From positions 1 to 21,269 of the IMG/VR virus record IMGVR_UViG_3300013010_000090: DNA of 21,269 nucleotides. One strand, given 5' to 3'. Made by a program: the position numbers and the translations under genes. Origin of the DNA: a virus. How positions within the stretch are numbered: the first letter of the stretch is position 1; every line of letters begins with the position of its first letter. Under the pieces are notes generated by a model. It made no database searches. It worked only from the letters and a program-made list of their open reading frames with translations, and was not told the origin of the DNA. Below, piece by piece: positions 12,008 through 21,151 of this stretch.

Positions 12008-13773
12008 TGCCAAAAATTCCTACTTTTACATCACAATCAAGACCAACTGCAGAAGTTGCTAGTGTTAGAAGTAATATTCAATTATCTCCTACAGCAACAC
12101 CTGCTGCTGCTCTTGCAAAAGTAGCTTCTTCTGTAGAAGATTACTACATTAAACAAAGAGATAATGTTGAAAAATTAGAAGCTAAAAAAAAATATTTAGA
12201 ATTAAAAGGTCAATCTGATCTTATCATTGAAAAAAAAAAAAATAATGCCGATGAGTTTGGAGCTATATCTTCTTACACAGAAGAATTTAATTCACTTAAA
12301 ACACAAGAATTATCTAAAATAAAAAACAGAAGAGTTAAGAAAAAATTAGAAGAATATTTAGCTTTAGAAGAAGTTGAAGGAATTTCTGCTATTAAAAAAA
12401 ATTCTTTTAATGCTTTTGAAAAAGATAGCATTTCTATTTATAATACAGAACAAGAAACGCTTGCGGGAAAATATACTATTGAAACAGATCCAGAGAAAAA
12501 AAAATTAATTATAAAACAAAGAAAAGAATCTGCTATAGAATTTAATGGTGTTCACAACTTAGGAAAAGCAGCTTTAACTAAAGAAATAAAAAAAATAGAA
12601 AATGATTCTATTTTATTTGATGTGGATGTTTTAATATCAAAAAAACAATATGGAGCTGCAAAAGCATTATTATCTGATCCTAAAAATTTATCTAAAATAG
12701 ATAATGAGGAAAGACAAAAAAAATTATTAAAAATTGAAAAAGAGGGAGCTGAATTAAATGAAAATAATTACTATGCTTCTAATTTAATTAAAGGAAATAA
12801 TCTTTTAATTGGTGCAAAATTTACAAGCACAACAGAAAAAAAAGTTATTCAACATACAGAAAGAATATTATTTTCTTCTGCAGAAAAACAACAAAAAAAT
12901 CCAGAGGAAACTTTTGCTTTTGTTGACGAAACTATGGCAAAAAATGGAATTATATCTCCAACTTATAAGGATTTATTAGATACTGGATATAACGCTGGAT
13001 CTACTACTACTTTTGATTCTCTTTCTGATATACCCAAACCTTTAATTCAAGCGGTAAAAGTAGCTGAAACTGCAGATATAAATAAAAGATTAAATGTTTA
13101 TACAACTCAAGAACAAGAACGATTTTATAAAAATATTATTGTTTTAAAAAAAATAAAAGGGTTTGATGATTATCAAGCTATTAAACAAGCTAAAGAATTT
13201 GAACAAAATTATGATGCTAATATAACTAAAGGAACTGGTAAGCAAAGAGGAAAGACATTAGAAAAAGTTGAAAGTAAATTCAAAGATAGTAAATCTACTA
13301 ATATAAATCAAGTAAGAGGTTATGCTGGTCAATTATATGATATGTATATTATGTTAGGAATAGATGATAATAAAGCAAAAAACCAAGTTGTAGAAGATAT
13401 AGAAAAAAACATTGTAGAAGTAGATAATAATTCTTATTTAAAAAGAGATATTGTTGCCTTTCAAGCTATTGATGGAGTAGAAAATATTCCTGTTTATAAA
13501 AAATATATTATTAAAAATAATATGGAACAAGGAGAGGATTCTGATGATTATTACTTAAGACATAATGGTGGTGGTCAATTTGAAATAAGAAGAAGAGTTG
13601 ATTTATCTCCTGTATATAGCAAAGATAATAAACCAATGATCTTTTACGCTAAAGATTTAGATAAAATGAAATCAGAACAAACAGAGGAATTTAAAAAAGA
13701 TATTAGAGAACAACAAAGAAAAACTCAAGAACAAAGATTATTTGTTTTAGAGCAAGAAACTTATATGCCTTAA
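12007..13773 (+). CDS. Internal virion protein (T7 gp15-type by position), 588 aa
   Basis: It is very Lys/Glu/Asn-rich and helical. After a start of PKIPTFTSQSRPTAEVASVR, of a kind common in podophage ejection proteins, come long coiled-coil-like stretches (about residues 40-115 and 230-255) and later helical repeats. T7 gp15 (747 aa) forms the middle hub of the ejection tube and lies between gp14 and gp16, as this gene does. No enzyme motif is seen. The DNA is unusually rich in A-runs, including 13 A at 12230-12242 (Lys76-Lys78), where transcript slippage is possible. It overlaps the HNH gene by one base and is followed two bases after its stop by the gp16-type gene. Confidence 0.68.
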   Translation: MPKIPTFTSQSRPTAEVASVRSNIQLSPTATPAAALAKVASSVEDYYIKQRDNVEKLEAKKKYLELKGQSDLIIEKKKNNADEFGAISSYTEEFNSLKTQELSKIKNRRVKKKLEEYLALEEVEGISAIKKNSFNAFEKDSISIYNTEQETLAGKYTIETDPEKKKLIIKQRKESAIEFNGVHNLGKAALTKEIKKIENDSILFDVDVLISKKQYGAAKALLSDPKNLSKIDNEERQKKLLKIEKEGAELNENNYYASNLIKGNNLLIGAKFTSTTEKKVIQHTERILFSSAEKQQKNPEETFAFVDETMAKNGIISPTYKDLLDTGYNAGSTTTFDSLSDIPKPLIQAVKVAETADINKRLNVYTTQEQERFYKNIIVLKKIKGFDDYQAIKQAKEFEQNYDANITKGTGKQRGKTLEKVESKFKDSKSTNINQVRGYAGQLYDMYIMLGIDDNKAKNQVVEDIEKNIVEVDNNSYLKRDIVAFQAIDGVENIPVYKKYIIKNNMEQGEDSDDYYLRHNGGGQFEIRRRVDLSPVYSKDNKPMIFYAKDLDKMKSEQTEEFKKDIREQQRKTQEQRLFVLEQETYMP

Positions 13774-13774
13774 T

Positions 13775-16700
13775 ATGTCATCTGGAACTAATTTAGATTT
13801 ATTGTTAAGTACGGATTATTTAAGCACTACAGATGAAAAATTATTAAAAGAAAAACAAGAACAAGAAAAAGAAAAAGTTAAAGCAATCGGTATTTCAGAT
13901 ATTTTGGATGTTGTTCCAGGAGGAAAAGCAGCTAAAAAATTATTTCCAGAAACTCTTGGTGCTAAAGAAGATACTGGAATTAGTCTTGCTATTGAACAAG
14001 AAGCTATTTTACCATCTATATTAAAAACTTTTGGTCAAAAAAATTTAGAACCTGATTATGATTACCAAATAGATGATGAAACTTTTGAAGATCTTACTAA
14101 AGATTTAGATAAATTATATTGGGAAGAGTTTTCTACAGCTAGTTCTAAAGCAAATGCTTATCAAATAAGAGAGAGATTATTGAGATCTCAAGAAGCAGAT
14201 CAAAAATTATCTTCATTAGGAATTACAGGAACTGCTTTGCGTTTTGGAGCTGCTATGTTAGATCCACCTGCATTAATAGCGGATGCTGTAACCTTTGGTG
14301 TTGCTAGACCTTTTATCTATGCCAATAAAATATCTCGTACATCTAAATATATTCGTTCTGGTTTAGTTGGAGCTGGTCAAGCTGGTTTATTAACAGCTCC
14401 TGTTGCTGCTGCAGATCCTACTAGAGATATAGAAGATGTTGGTTATGCAATGTTGATGGGTGGAGCAATAACATCTGGACTAACTAGATTTTTAGCACCT
14501 AGACATCCAGATTTAAAAAATTTTGATGCTAAATCTCAAGAACTAGGAAAAGCAATAGAAAAAAGTACACTTAAAAATGATGGTTATAAAATAACACCTA
14601 AAGGTGAAAAGTATTTTCCACCAGAAAAACCTGTAACTACCTCTACATATATAGATGAAGTAGATGATTTGTTGCCTCCAGAGAGTAGTATCAAACCAAC
14701 AAGTAGAAATGTTTATTCTAAAGCAGAGACAGAAATAGTTACAAGTATTAAAAACAATAAAGAAGTTGATATACCTATTCCTAAAAAAGTAGTTGTTGGA
14801 GATTCTATAGAATTTTTTGATGATGCTGGAAACAAAGTAAAAAGAAAAATTATAAAAGTTAGCAGTTCAGGCACTTCTGTTAAAGTAAAAATAGGAAAAA
14901 AAGAAAAAATTATTTCTTTAACTGAAGGTGAAAGTAGTTTTGCTAATTTTAAAAATCCAAACTATGTACTAAAAGCTGCTGGTACTGGATTTCAAAGAAA
15001 AGTTATATCTGAATTAAAGAAACAAGAGTTAGAAGATTTAAGAATAGATTTGCAGAATAAAAAAACAAAAATGGAAGCAGATCAGCAAACAACACAAGGA
15101 ACTTACAGAGATATTGTTAAAGATTTAAAATCAGTTGAGTTTTCTTTGAATGTTTTGCCATCAAGAAAAATAGAAGATGTCGTTGTTAATTTTTTTGACA
15201 GACTAGATGTAACACCTAATGTTGGTTTTGCTAAATTCAGATTAGACAAATCATCTGTATTAAGAAGATCAGCATCTCCTTTTACTAGATCTTGGTCGGA
15301 AAAATTTGCTGAAGAAGCAGTAGGTAATGTGGATTCATCAAAATCTATTATTACAGCAGATCTTATTAAACACAATTATGCAACAACAGCAGAAACTTTA
15401 TTTTATAAATCTTATGCTCCTGCCTTTCAAAAGTTTATGAAAGAAGTAAAGAAAAAAAGATTTGGAAACGACTATAACATTAATGATCGTTTAGAATTTT
15501 CTAATCTAGTATCTCGTGGAGTACGAGGAGAAATTATAGATGTTCCTGGTGTTGCAGAAGGAGTGCTTGCCACAAGAAAACTGTTAAAAAAAATATTAGA
15601 TGATTTAAAAAAAGAAGGAGTTGAAGGTGCAAAAGAAGTTTTAGAAAATGCAAACTACTTTCCTAGAAAATGGTCTATTGAAAAAATACAAAATATTCAG
15701 GAAAAAATACCTTATGTTAAATTAATTAATTTTTTAAAAAATTCTTTAGTTAGAGGCTCAAAAGATTTATCAGAAGCTGATGGTTTAAAAATAGCCAAAC
15801 ATATTTATAAAGTAGTTAATACAAATAAATTTGGTGATGGTTTTTCTATTGATAGACTTTTATACACAACGGATGCAGATGAATTAAGAACTGTTATTAG
15901 GGATTATGCAGATTTAGATCCAGATGAAATAGAAGATTTAGTTAAAGTATTATTAAAACCAGGAAGAGATAAACCAACTGCAACACCTAGACTTAGAAGA
16001 AGAGCTTCATTTGATGAAAATTATGAAGAAACTATTGATGGTTTTAAAATTAAATTTACTGATTTATTAGATAATAATACAGAAGGTTTAGTAGGATCTT
16101 ACATTCAACAAATGTCTGGTCAAATTGCTCTTGCAAGAATTGGCATAAAATCAAGGCAGGATTATAATAAAATTTTCAAAAAAGTGAAAGATAGCTATGA
16201 TCTTCCAGAAATTGCAAAACAATATACAGGATTTAAAGGTAAGGCAAGAAAAGAGCTTGAGCTTTTATCAATAGATACAATTTATAAAAATATAGTAGGA
16301 ATACCTACGGAAAAAAATATTACAGGTTCTTGGTCAACAGTATTAAGAAATTTAAGAAAATACAATTATGTTAATGTATTTAACCAAGTGGGTTTTGCTC
16401 AAATTCCAGAAATGGGAAATATTATTGGTACAGCTGGAGTTAGAGGAATGATAAAATATATTCCTGAATTTAAAAATATTTTAACAAGAGCAAAATCAGG
16501 AAAATTATCTAATGAATTATTAGATGAAATAGAAACTGTAGTTAGTGGAACTGGTTCTAATAGACTTATAGATAGCACTATTAATAGAACAGATGATTTT
16601 GCTGGTGCAACTACAAGAGTTGGTAAAGTAGAAAAAACATTAGATATTGCTAGTAGAATTACTGCTGATTTTTCTGGTTTTCATGCAGTAGATACTTTGT

Positions 16701-17590
16701 CAAGAAGATTAGCTGCTATTACTTCCTTTGATAAACTAGCAATGCACGCAATAGGTAAATCAAAAGTAGATGATGCTGTTCTTAAAAGATATAGAAACAT
16801 TGGATTTAGTGACGATGAGTTACAAGCTGTATTTAAAAATATAAGAGAAAATTCTACTTTTGTAGAAGGTGGTTTAACAGGAAGAAAAATTAGAAGATTA
16901 AATGTAGATAAGTGGGATGACCAAGATTTAGTTAATAAAATGTCTTTGTATATGAGTAGACATTTACGAAGAGTAATTCAAGAAAACAATTATGGAGAAA
17001 TGATTGCTTTAGGAACAGATAGTGCTTTAGGAAAAACAATGCTTCAGTTTAGAAATTTTGTAATTACTGCTTATTCTAAACAATTATTACATGGTTTGCA
17101 TATGAGAGATTTTACAGCTTTCTCTAGTGCTATGTCATCAATGTTTATTGCTTCACTTGTTTTTGTTTCTCAAACTCATGTACAAGCATTAGGAAAATCT
17201 AGTAGTGAAAAAGAAGATTTTTTAGAAGATAGATTGAGTATAAAAAATATAGGAAAAGCTGCATTTCAAAGATCAACTTATGCTTCTTTGTTGCCAGTCT
17301 TTTATGATACATTAGCCTCTCCATTTGTAAGTGAACCTATGTTTAATTACAGAACATCTGGATTAGAAATTAATTTAATTACAGGAAATCCAACTTATAA
17401 TTTATTATTTGATAAAGGATTTGGTGCAATTAAAGCGATTGGTACATCAGCAGTTGATGATGAGTATGATTTTAGCAAACAATCTGCTTATAAAATAAAG
17501 GCTATTTTACCATATCAAAATATGCTAGGTGTAACAAACATATTGCAATATATGATTGATGAATCTGATTTGCCAGAAACATCTAAATAG
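13775..17590 (+). CDS. Large internal virion protein (T7 gp16-type), 1271 aa
   Basis: The largest gene of the window, comparable to T7 gp16 (1318 aa), which crosses the host envelope and helps pull in DNA. A charged N-terminus is followed by Gly/Ala-rich hydrophobic stretches at about residues 148-180 (with MLDPPALIADAVTFGVARP), 195-215 and 223-242, which may insert in membranes. The middle is helical and Lys-rich. The C-terminal LQFRNFVITAYSKQLLHGLH (about 1090-1109) and hydrophobic FIASLVFVSQTHV match the end of this family as I know it. I see no lytic transglycosylase motif (ES...N...GLMQ type) at the N-terminus, unlike T7 gp16. Codon use is AT-extreme like the preceding gene. Confidence 0.8.
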   Translation: MSSGTNLDLLLSTDYLSTTDEKLLKEKQEQEKEKVKAIGISDILDVVPGGKAAKKLFPETLGAKEDTGISLAIEQEAILPSILKTFGQKNLEPDYDYQIDDETFEDLTKDLDKLYWEEFSTASSKANAYQIRERLLRSQEADQKLSSLGITGTALRFGAAMLDPPALIADAVTFGVARPFIYANKISRTSKYIRSGLVGAGQAGLLTAPVAAADPTRDIEDVGYAMLMGGAITSGLTRFLAPRHPDLKNFDAKSQELGKAIEKSTLKNDGYKITPKGEKYFPPEKPVTTSTYIDEVDDLLPPESSIKPTSRNVYSKAETEIVTSIKNNKEVDIPIPKKVVVGDSIEFFDDAGNKVKRKIIKVSSSGTSVKVKIGKKEKIISLTEGESSFANFKNPNYVLKAAGTGFQRKVISELKKQELEDLRIDLQNKKTKMEADQQTTQGTYRDIVKDLKSVEFSLNVLPSRKIEDVVVNFFDRLDVTPNVGFAKFRLDKSSVLRRSASPFTRSWSEKFAEEAVGNVDSSKSIITADLIKHNYATTAETLFYKSYAPAFQKFMKEVKKKRFGNDYNINDRLEFSNLVSRGVRGEIIDVPGVAEGVLATRKLLKKILDDLKKEGVEGAKEVLENANYFPRKWSIEKIQNIQEKIPYVKLINFLKNSLVRGSKDLSEADGLKIAKHIYKVVNTNKFGDGFSIDRLLYTTDADELRTVIRDYADLDPDEIEDLVKVLLKPGRDKPTATPRLRRRASFDENYEETIDGFKIKFTDLLDNNTEGLVGSYIQQMSGQIALARIGIKSRQDYNKIFKKVKDSYDLPEIAKQYTGFKGKARKELELLSIDTIYKNIVGIPTEKNITGSWSTVLRNLRKYNYVNVFNQVGFAQIPEMGNIIGTAGVRGMIKYIPEFKNILTRAKSGKLSNELLDEIETVVSGTGSNRLIDSTINRTDDFAGATTRVGKVEKTLDIASRITADFSGFHAVDTLSRRLAAITSFDKLAMHAIGKSKVDDAVLKRYRNIGFSDDELQAVFKNIRENSTFVEGGLTGRKIRRLNVDKWDDQDLVNKMSLYMSRHLRRVIQENNYGEMIALGTDSALGKTMLQFRNFVITAYSKQLLHGLHMRDFTAFSSAMSSMFIASLVFVSQTHVQALGKSSSEKEDFLEDRLSIKNIGKAAFQRSTYASLLPVFYDTLASPFVSEPMFNYRTSGLEINLITGNPTYNLLFDKGFGAIKAIGTSAVDDEYDFSKQSAYKIKAILPYQNMLGVTNILQYMIDESDLPETSK

Positions 17591-17625
17591 TAGACAAAGG
17601 AACAGGAATTTAATATAGCAACAGT

Positions 17626-19800
17626 ATGACCATATCATCAACTACAGTTAAAAATTCGTACAATGGAGATAACTCCACTACTACCTTTAACTACACATTT
17701 AAGGTATTTGCAGATTCTGATTTACAGGTCATTATTCGTTCCGCACTAGGAACAGAAACAGTTAAAACAATTACCACACATTACACAGTTACAGGAGCAG
17801 GCAATGCTAATGGTGGTTCTGTTATCTTTACTGCAGGAAACATTCCAGCTTCTGGAGAGACTGTAGTTATAAGAAGAGCTGTTCCGCAAACACAAGCGAT
17901 TGACTATATTGCTAATGATCCATTCCCTGCGGAATCACACGAAGAGGGACTGGACAGAGCAATGATGACATTGCAACAAGTACAAGAAGAACTAGATCGT
18001 TCTATTAAGATTTCAAGAACCAACACTATGACTTCTACAGAATTTACTGTAGGTGCTGCTAGTCGTGCTGGTAAGATTTTAGGATTTGATGACAATGGAG
18101 AACTCGTTGTATCACAAGAATTAGGAACATACGCTGGCAACTGGACTGCTGGAGAAACTTATAACGCTAGAGATATTGTTAAAGATACTTCTAACAATAA
18201 CATTTATTTATGTAACACAGGTCATACTGCATCTGGAACAACTCCTATTAGTTCTAATGCCGATGTAGCTAAATGGGATTTATTAGTAGATGCTTACAGT
18301 GCTACAGCTAGTGCCACTGCGGCGGCGGCTAGTGCTAGTGCGGCTTCTACATCAGAGAGCAATGCGGCAACATCAGAATCTAATGCCGCAACCAGTGAAA
18401 CAAATGCAGCTACTTCAGCAACTAATGCTGCTAATAGTTTTGACAGTTTTGATGACAGATTTTTAGGAACTAAAGCTAGTGATCCAACCTTAGACAATGA
18501 TGGTAATGCTCTTGTTGAAGGTGCGATGTACTACAATTCCACAGATAATGATATTAGATTTTATAATGGTTCAACTTGGGATGCTCCTGCAACTGATGCT
18601 GCAACGAGTGCAACTAATTCTGCAACTTCCGCTACAGCTTCAGCAACTTCAGCTACCGCATCTGCCAACTCTGCTACTGCATCTGCAACATCTGCGACTA
18701 ACGCTGCAACTTCAGAAACCAATGCTGCAACTAGTGAAACCAATGCTGCGACATCAGCATCTACAGCTACTACACAAGCTGGTATTGCTACTACCCAAGC
18801 AAGTAATGCGGCTACTTCTGCAAGTACAGCAACTACTCAAGCAACCAATGCCTCAACTTCTGCTACTAATGCAGAGACAGCAAAAACTGCTGCTGAAACA
18901 GCTCAAGCTGCTGCCGAACTTGCTTTAGATAATTTTGATGATATTTATTTAGGTGCAAAAGCTAGCGATCCATCCGTAGATAACGATGGAGATCCTTTAA
19001 CTGCTGGAGATTTATATTTTAATACTACTGTAGATCAACTTAAATACTATGATGGTTCATCCTGGTCAGGTATTGGTGTAAACACAGATGAAACAACAAA
19101 GGTATCTGCAAACGATACAACGAATGGTTACTTAAATGGTAAACTTGTTGCAGGTTCTGGAATATCTTTTACTGAAAATAATGATGGTTCTAATGAAACA
19201 TTAACCATTGCTTCTGCTTTAATTTATCCTACCATTAGTTCTATTGCTCCAGACACAATAACTAATGATGCAAGTAATATTGTCATCACAGGAACAAACT
19301 TTGTCATTACACCTAATGTAGAAATCATATCTACTACTGGTGCTATTTATTACCCCAACACAGTTACAAGAGATTCAGCTACACAATTAACGATTAACGC
19401 AACTTTAGCTGTTGATGGAACATATTTTATTAGAGTAGAAAACCCAGATGGACTTGCAGTTAGAAGTTCTACCGCTTTACTAACAGTTTCAGATGCTCCT
19501 ACTTGGACAACTGCTTCAGGCTCACTTGGTTCAGTAGCACAGGGTGGTGCTTTCTCTTCAACTGTAGTAGCAACTTCAGATAGTGCGATTACTTATTCAG
19601 TACAATCAGGTGCGCTGCCAACAGGAATTACTTTAAATACTTCTACAGGTGTGATAAGTGGTACTGAAAGTGGTAGCGACAGTGGAGAAACTGTGTACAA
19701 CTTTACTTTAAGAGCAACTGACGCAGAATTACAAACCGCCGACAGAGCATTTAGCATAACTGTTACTGTAGGCATCAACAATGGAATACAATTTAACTAA
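17626..19800 (+). CDS. Tail fibre with T7 gp17-type anchor and modular adhesin domains
   Basis: The receptor-side fibre, fixed to the tail by its N-terminus. Residues 1-150 are a T7 fibre N-terminal domain (NSYNGDNSTTTFNYTFKVF, PASGETVVIRRAVPQTQ, DLDRAMMTLQQVQEELDRSI-like block). Residues ~171-222 (WTAGETYNARDIVKDTSNNN) look like a small carbohydrate-binding fold. Two Ala/Thr/Ser/Asn heptad-like regions (about 224-270 and 320-434) each precede a repeated 46-aa module (275-320 and 437-482) with KASDP-x-x-DNDG and a final GS-x-W. The C-terminus has an IPT/TIG-like domain (~532-622) and an Ig-like domain with ALPTGITLNTSTGVISGT (~626-718). No chaperone or autocleavage domain is visible. The start lacks a close Shine-Dalgarno sequence. 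Confidence 0.9.
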   Translation: MTISSTTVKNSYNGDNSTTTFNYTFKVFADSDLQVIIRSALGTETVKTITTHYTVTGAGNANGGSVIFTAGNIPASGETVVIRRAVPQTQAIDYIANDPFPAESHEEGLDRAMMTLQQVQEELDRSIKISRTNTMTSTEFTVGAASRAGKILGFDDNGELVVSQELGTYAGNWTAGETYNARDIVKDTSNNNIYLCNTGHTASGTTPISSNADVAKWDLLVDAYSATASATAAAASASAASTSESNAATSESNAATSETNAATSATNAANSFDSFDDRFLGTKASDPTLDNDGNALVEGAMYYNSTDNDIRFYNGSTWDAPATDAATSATNSATSATASATSATASANSATASATSATNAATSETNAATSETNAATSASTATTQAGIATTQASNAATSASTATTQATNASTSATNAETAKTAAETAQAAAELALDNFDDIYLGAKASDPSVDNDGDPLTAGDLYFNTTVDQLKYYDGSSWSGIGVNTDETTKVSANDTTNGYLNGKLVAGSGISFTENNDGSNETLTIASALIYPTISSIAPDTITNDASNIVITGTNFVITPNVEIISTTGAIYYPNTVTRDSATQLTINATLAVDGTYFIRVENPDGLAVRSSTALLTVSDAPTWTTASGSLGSVAQGGAFSSTVVATSDSAITYSVQSGALPTGITLNTSTGVISGTESGSDSGETVYNFTLRATDAELQTADRAFSITVTVGINNGIQFN
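18295..18435 (+). repeat. Alanine-rich heptad repeats, fibre shaft part 1
   Basis: DNA coding for repeats of the type SESNAATSESNAATSETNAATSATN, with a period of seven codons. Such repeats form trimeric coiled-coil shafts in tail fibres. Codon choices vary between copies, indicating old or selected repeats. Confidence 0.75.
18448..18585 (+). repeat. Fibre module, copy 1 (46 codons)
   Basis: Encodes FDDRFLGTKASDP...DNDG...YYNS...FYNGSTWDA. It shares 23 of 46 residues with the copy at 18934-19071, so an internal duplication within the fibre gene is clear at protein level. Confidence 0.8.
18586..18933 (+). repeat. Alanine-rich heptad repeats, fibre shaft part 2
   Basis: A longer Ala/Thr/Ser/Asn tract (types ATSATASATSATASANSA, TSETNAATSETN, STATTQAGIATTQASNA) ending in an AETAQAAAELALDN helix. 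It repeats the architecture of part 1 and ends at module copy 2. Frameshifted open frames across it are low-complexity shadows. Confidence 0.75.
18934..19071 (+). repeat. Fibre module, copy 2 (46 codons)
   Basis: Encodes FDDIYLGAKASDP...DNDG...YFNT...YYDGSSWSG, the partner of 18448-18585. In both copies an aromatic-rich end with GS-x-W suggests a small beta-structured head that caps the coiled coil. Confidence 0.8.
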
Positions 19801-21119
19801 TGGCTTCATCATATTTAACTAGAACCCCAGCATCAGCAACTAACAGAAAAACTTGGACTTTTTCAAGTTGGTTTAAAGTTAGTAGTGGCGGTAGATTTTT
19901 ATCATCACAAACAGACGCATCTAACATTGTAGATTTTTCTATAGGTAGTGACGGTGCAATGAATTTATCAATATATGAAAGTGCAAGTTGGAAAGACCTT
20001 GTACCTAGCATGTTATTCAGAGATAGGTCAGCTTGGTATCATATTGTTATAGCTTGTGATACTACTCAAGCAACAGCAAGTAACAGATTAAAAGTATATG
20101 TTAATGGTTCTCAGGTAACATCATTTAGTACAGAAGTATATGTTTCACAAAATTATGATACCGCAATAAATAATAATGTTATTCATAGAATAGGTGCTTA
20201 TATTAACAATGGTCTTACTTTTGATGGCTCAATGACACACATACACTTCATTGACGGACTAGCTTATGATGCAGATACTTTTGGCGAAACAGATTCTACT
20301 ACAGGAATATGGATACCTAAGACTGCACCTAGTGTTACTTACGGAACGAATGGCTTCTTCTTAAAAGGAGAGAATAGCGGTGCTTTGGGAACAGACAGTT
20401 CAGGTAATGCAAATAATTTTACAGTTAATGGTACACCTACGCAGACAATAGACACTCCTTCTAATGTTTTTTGTACTGGTAATCCTTTATATAAATATGG
20501 TTACAATCTTACTTTAAGTAACGGAAATACATCTTTTGCTGGTACTCAAAATCAATGGCAAGGTACAAATGGAACTCTAGCAATATCAAAAGGTAAATAT
20601 TATTATGAAGCAAAATTTACTAGTGCTACTGACAAACAACACTTTAATATTGGTTTTATGGGAGCAGAAGATTACAACACTTCTGATGCAACTAGAAATT
20701 TAGTGGGATTTTATAATAATGATGGTGGAGAAATAATTGTTGCAGATGCTACGAATACTACTGCTACAACTGCTAATTATGGAACTTTTGATAATGGAGA
20801 TATAATGGGTGTAGCTTTAGATTATGATAATGAATTAATTTCTTTTTATAAAAATGGAAATGCTTTAGTTACTGATTTTAATTATGGTGCATCTACATAT
20901 CCATCAACTTTAACTGATGGAAAATTTATTTCTCCAGTAGTGGCTACCTATGCAAGTGGAAGTGTATCATTAAACTTCGGCAACGGATTTTTCGGAACTA
21001 CTGCGGTAGCTTCTGCAGGTACATCTACTTCTGGTGACGCATCAATTTGGGAATATGATTGTCCAGATGGATATTATGGATTGAACACAAAAAACATTAA
21101 CGCACAGGAGTATAGCTAA
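19800..21119 (+). CDS. Adhesin/tail protein with LamG-like and SPRY-like domains, 439 aa
   Basis: Probably a second receptor-binding protein. Residues ~15-205 have the LamG/concanavalin jelly-roll pattern: TWTFSSWFKV, WYHIVIACD, LKVYVNGSQV, HRIGAYIN, then DGSMTHIHFIDGLAYD. Residues ~260-400 look like a SPRY domain: LAISKGKYYYEAKF, FNIGFMGAED, VGFYNNDGG, GVALDYDNELISFYKNG and FISPVVATYASGSVSLNFG. Both are beta-sandwich folds used to bind sugars or proteins. The start overlaps the fibre stop (TAATG) and the stop overlaps a mini-ORF in the same way. No enzyme residues are apparent, so adhesion, not depolymerisation, is the likely job. Confidence 0.82.
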   Translation: MASSYLTRTPASATNRKTWTFSSWFKVSSGGRFLSSQTDASNIVDFSIGSDGAMNLSIYESASWKDLVPSMLFRDRSAWYHIVIACDTTQATASNRLKVYVNGSQVTSFSTEVYVSQNYDTAINNNVIHRIGAYINNGLTFDGSMTHIHFIDGLAYDADTFGETDSTTGIWIPKTAPSVTYGTNGFFLKGENSGALGTDSSGNANNFTVNGTPTQTIDTPSNVFCTGNPLYKYGYNLTLSNGNTSFAGTQNQWQGTNGTLAISKGKYYYEAKFTSATDKQHFNIGFMGAEDYNTSDATRNLVGFYNNDGGEIIVADATNTTATTANYGTFDNGDIMGVALDYDNELISFYKNGNALVTDFNYGASTYPSTLTDGKFISPVVATYASGSVSLNFGNGFFGTTAVASAGTSTSGDASIWEYDCPDGYYGLNTKNINAQEYS

Positions 21120-21151
21120 TGGATAACATAATCAAATCGGAGATTTGCTAA
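21119..21151 (+). CDS. Ten-codon mini-ORF bridging two genes
   Basis: MDNIIKSEIC then stop. Its ATG overlaps the stop of the adhesin gene and its TAA overlaps the ATG of the next gene. The CGGAG inside it is the ribosome-binding site for that gene. It may act as a relay for terminating ribosomes and not as a peptide. Confidence 0.3.
   Translation: MDNIIKSEIC

Noticed and set aside
18497-18928. 143-aa Leu/Gln/Met-rich frame within the tail fibre gene, and minus-strand Ala/Val frames opposite it
   Set aside because: These are low-complexity shadows of the Ala/Thr/Ser heptad repeats in the real fibre frame.
18295-18933. Repeats that could be taken for a CRISPR array or a diversity-generating target
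   Set aside because: The repeats are 21-base coding heptads without unique spacers, and there is no reverse transcriptase, template repeat or cas gene.
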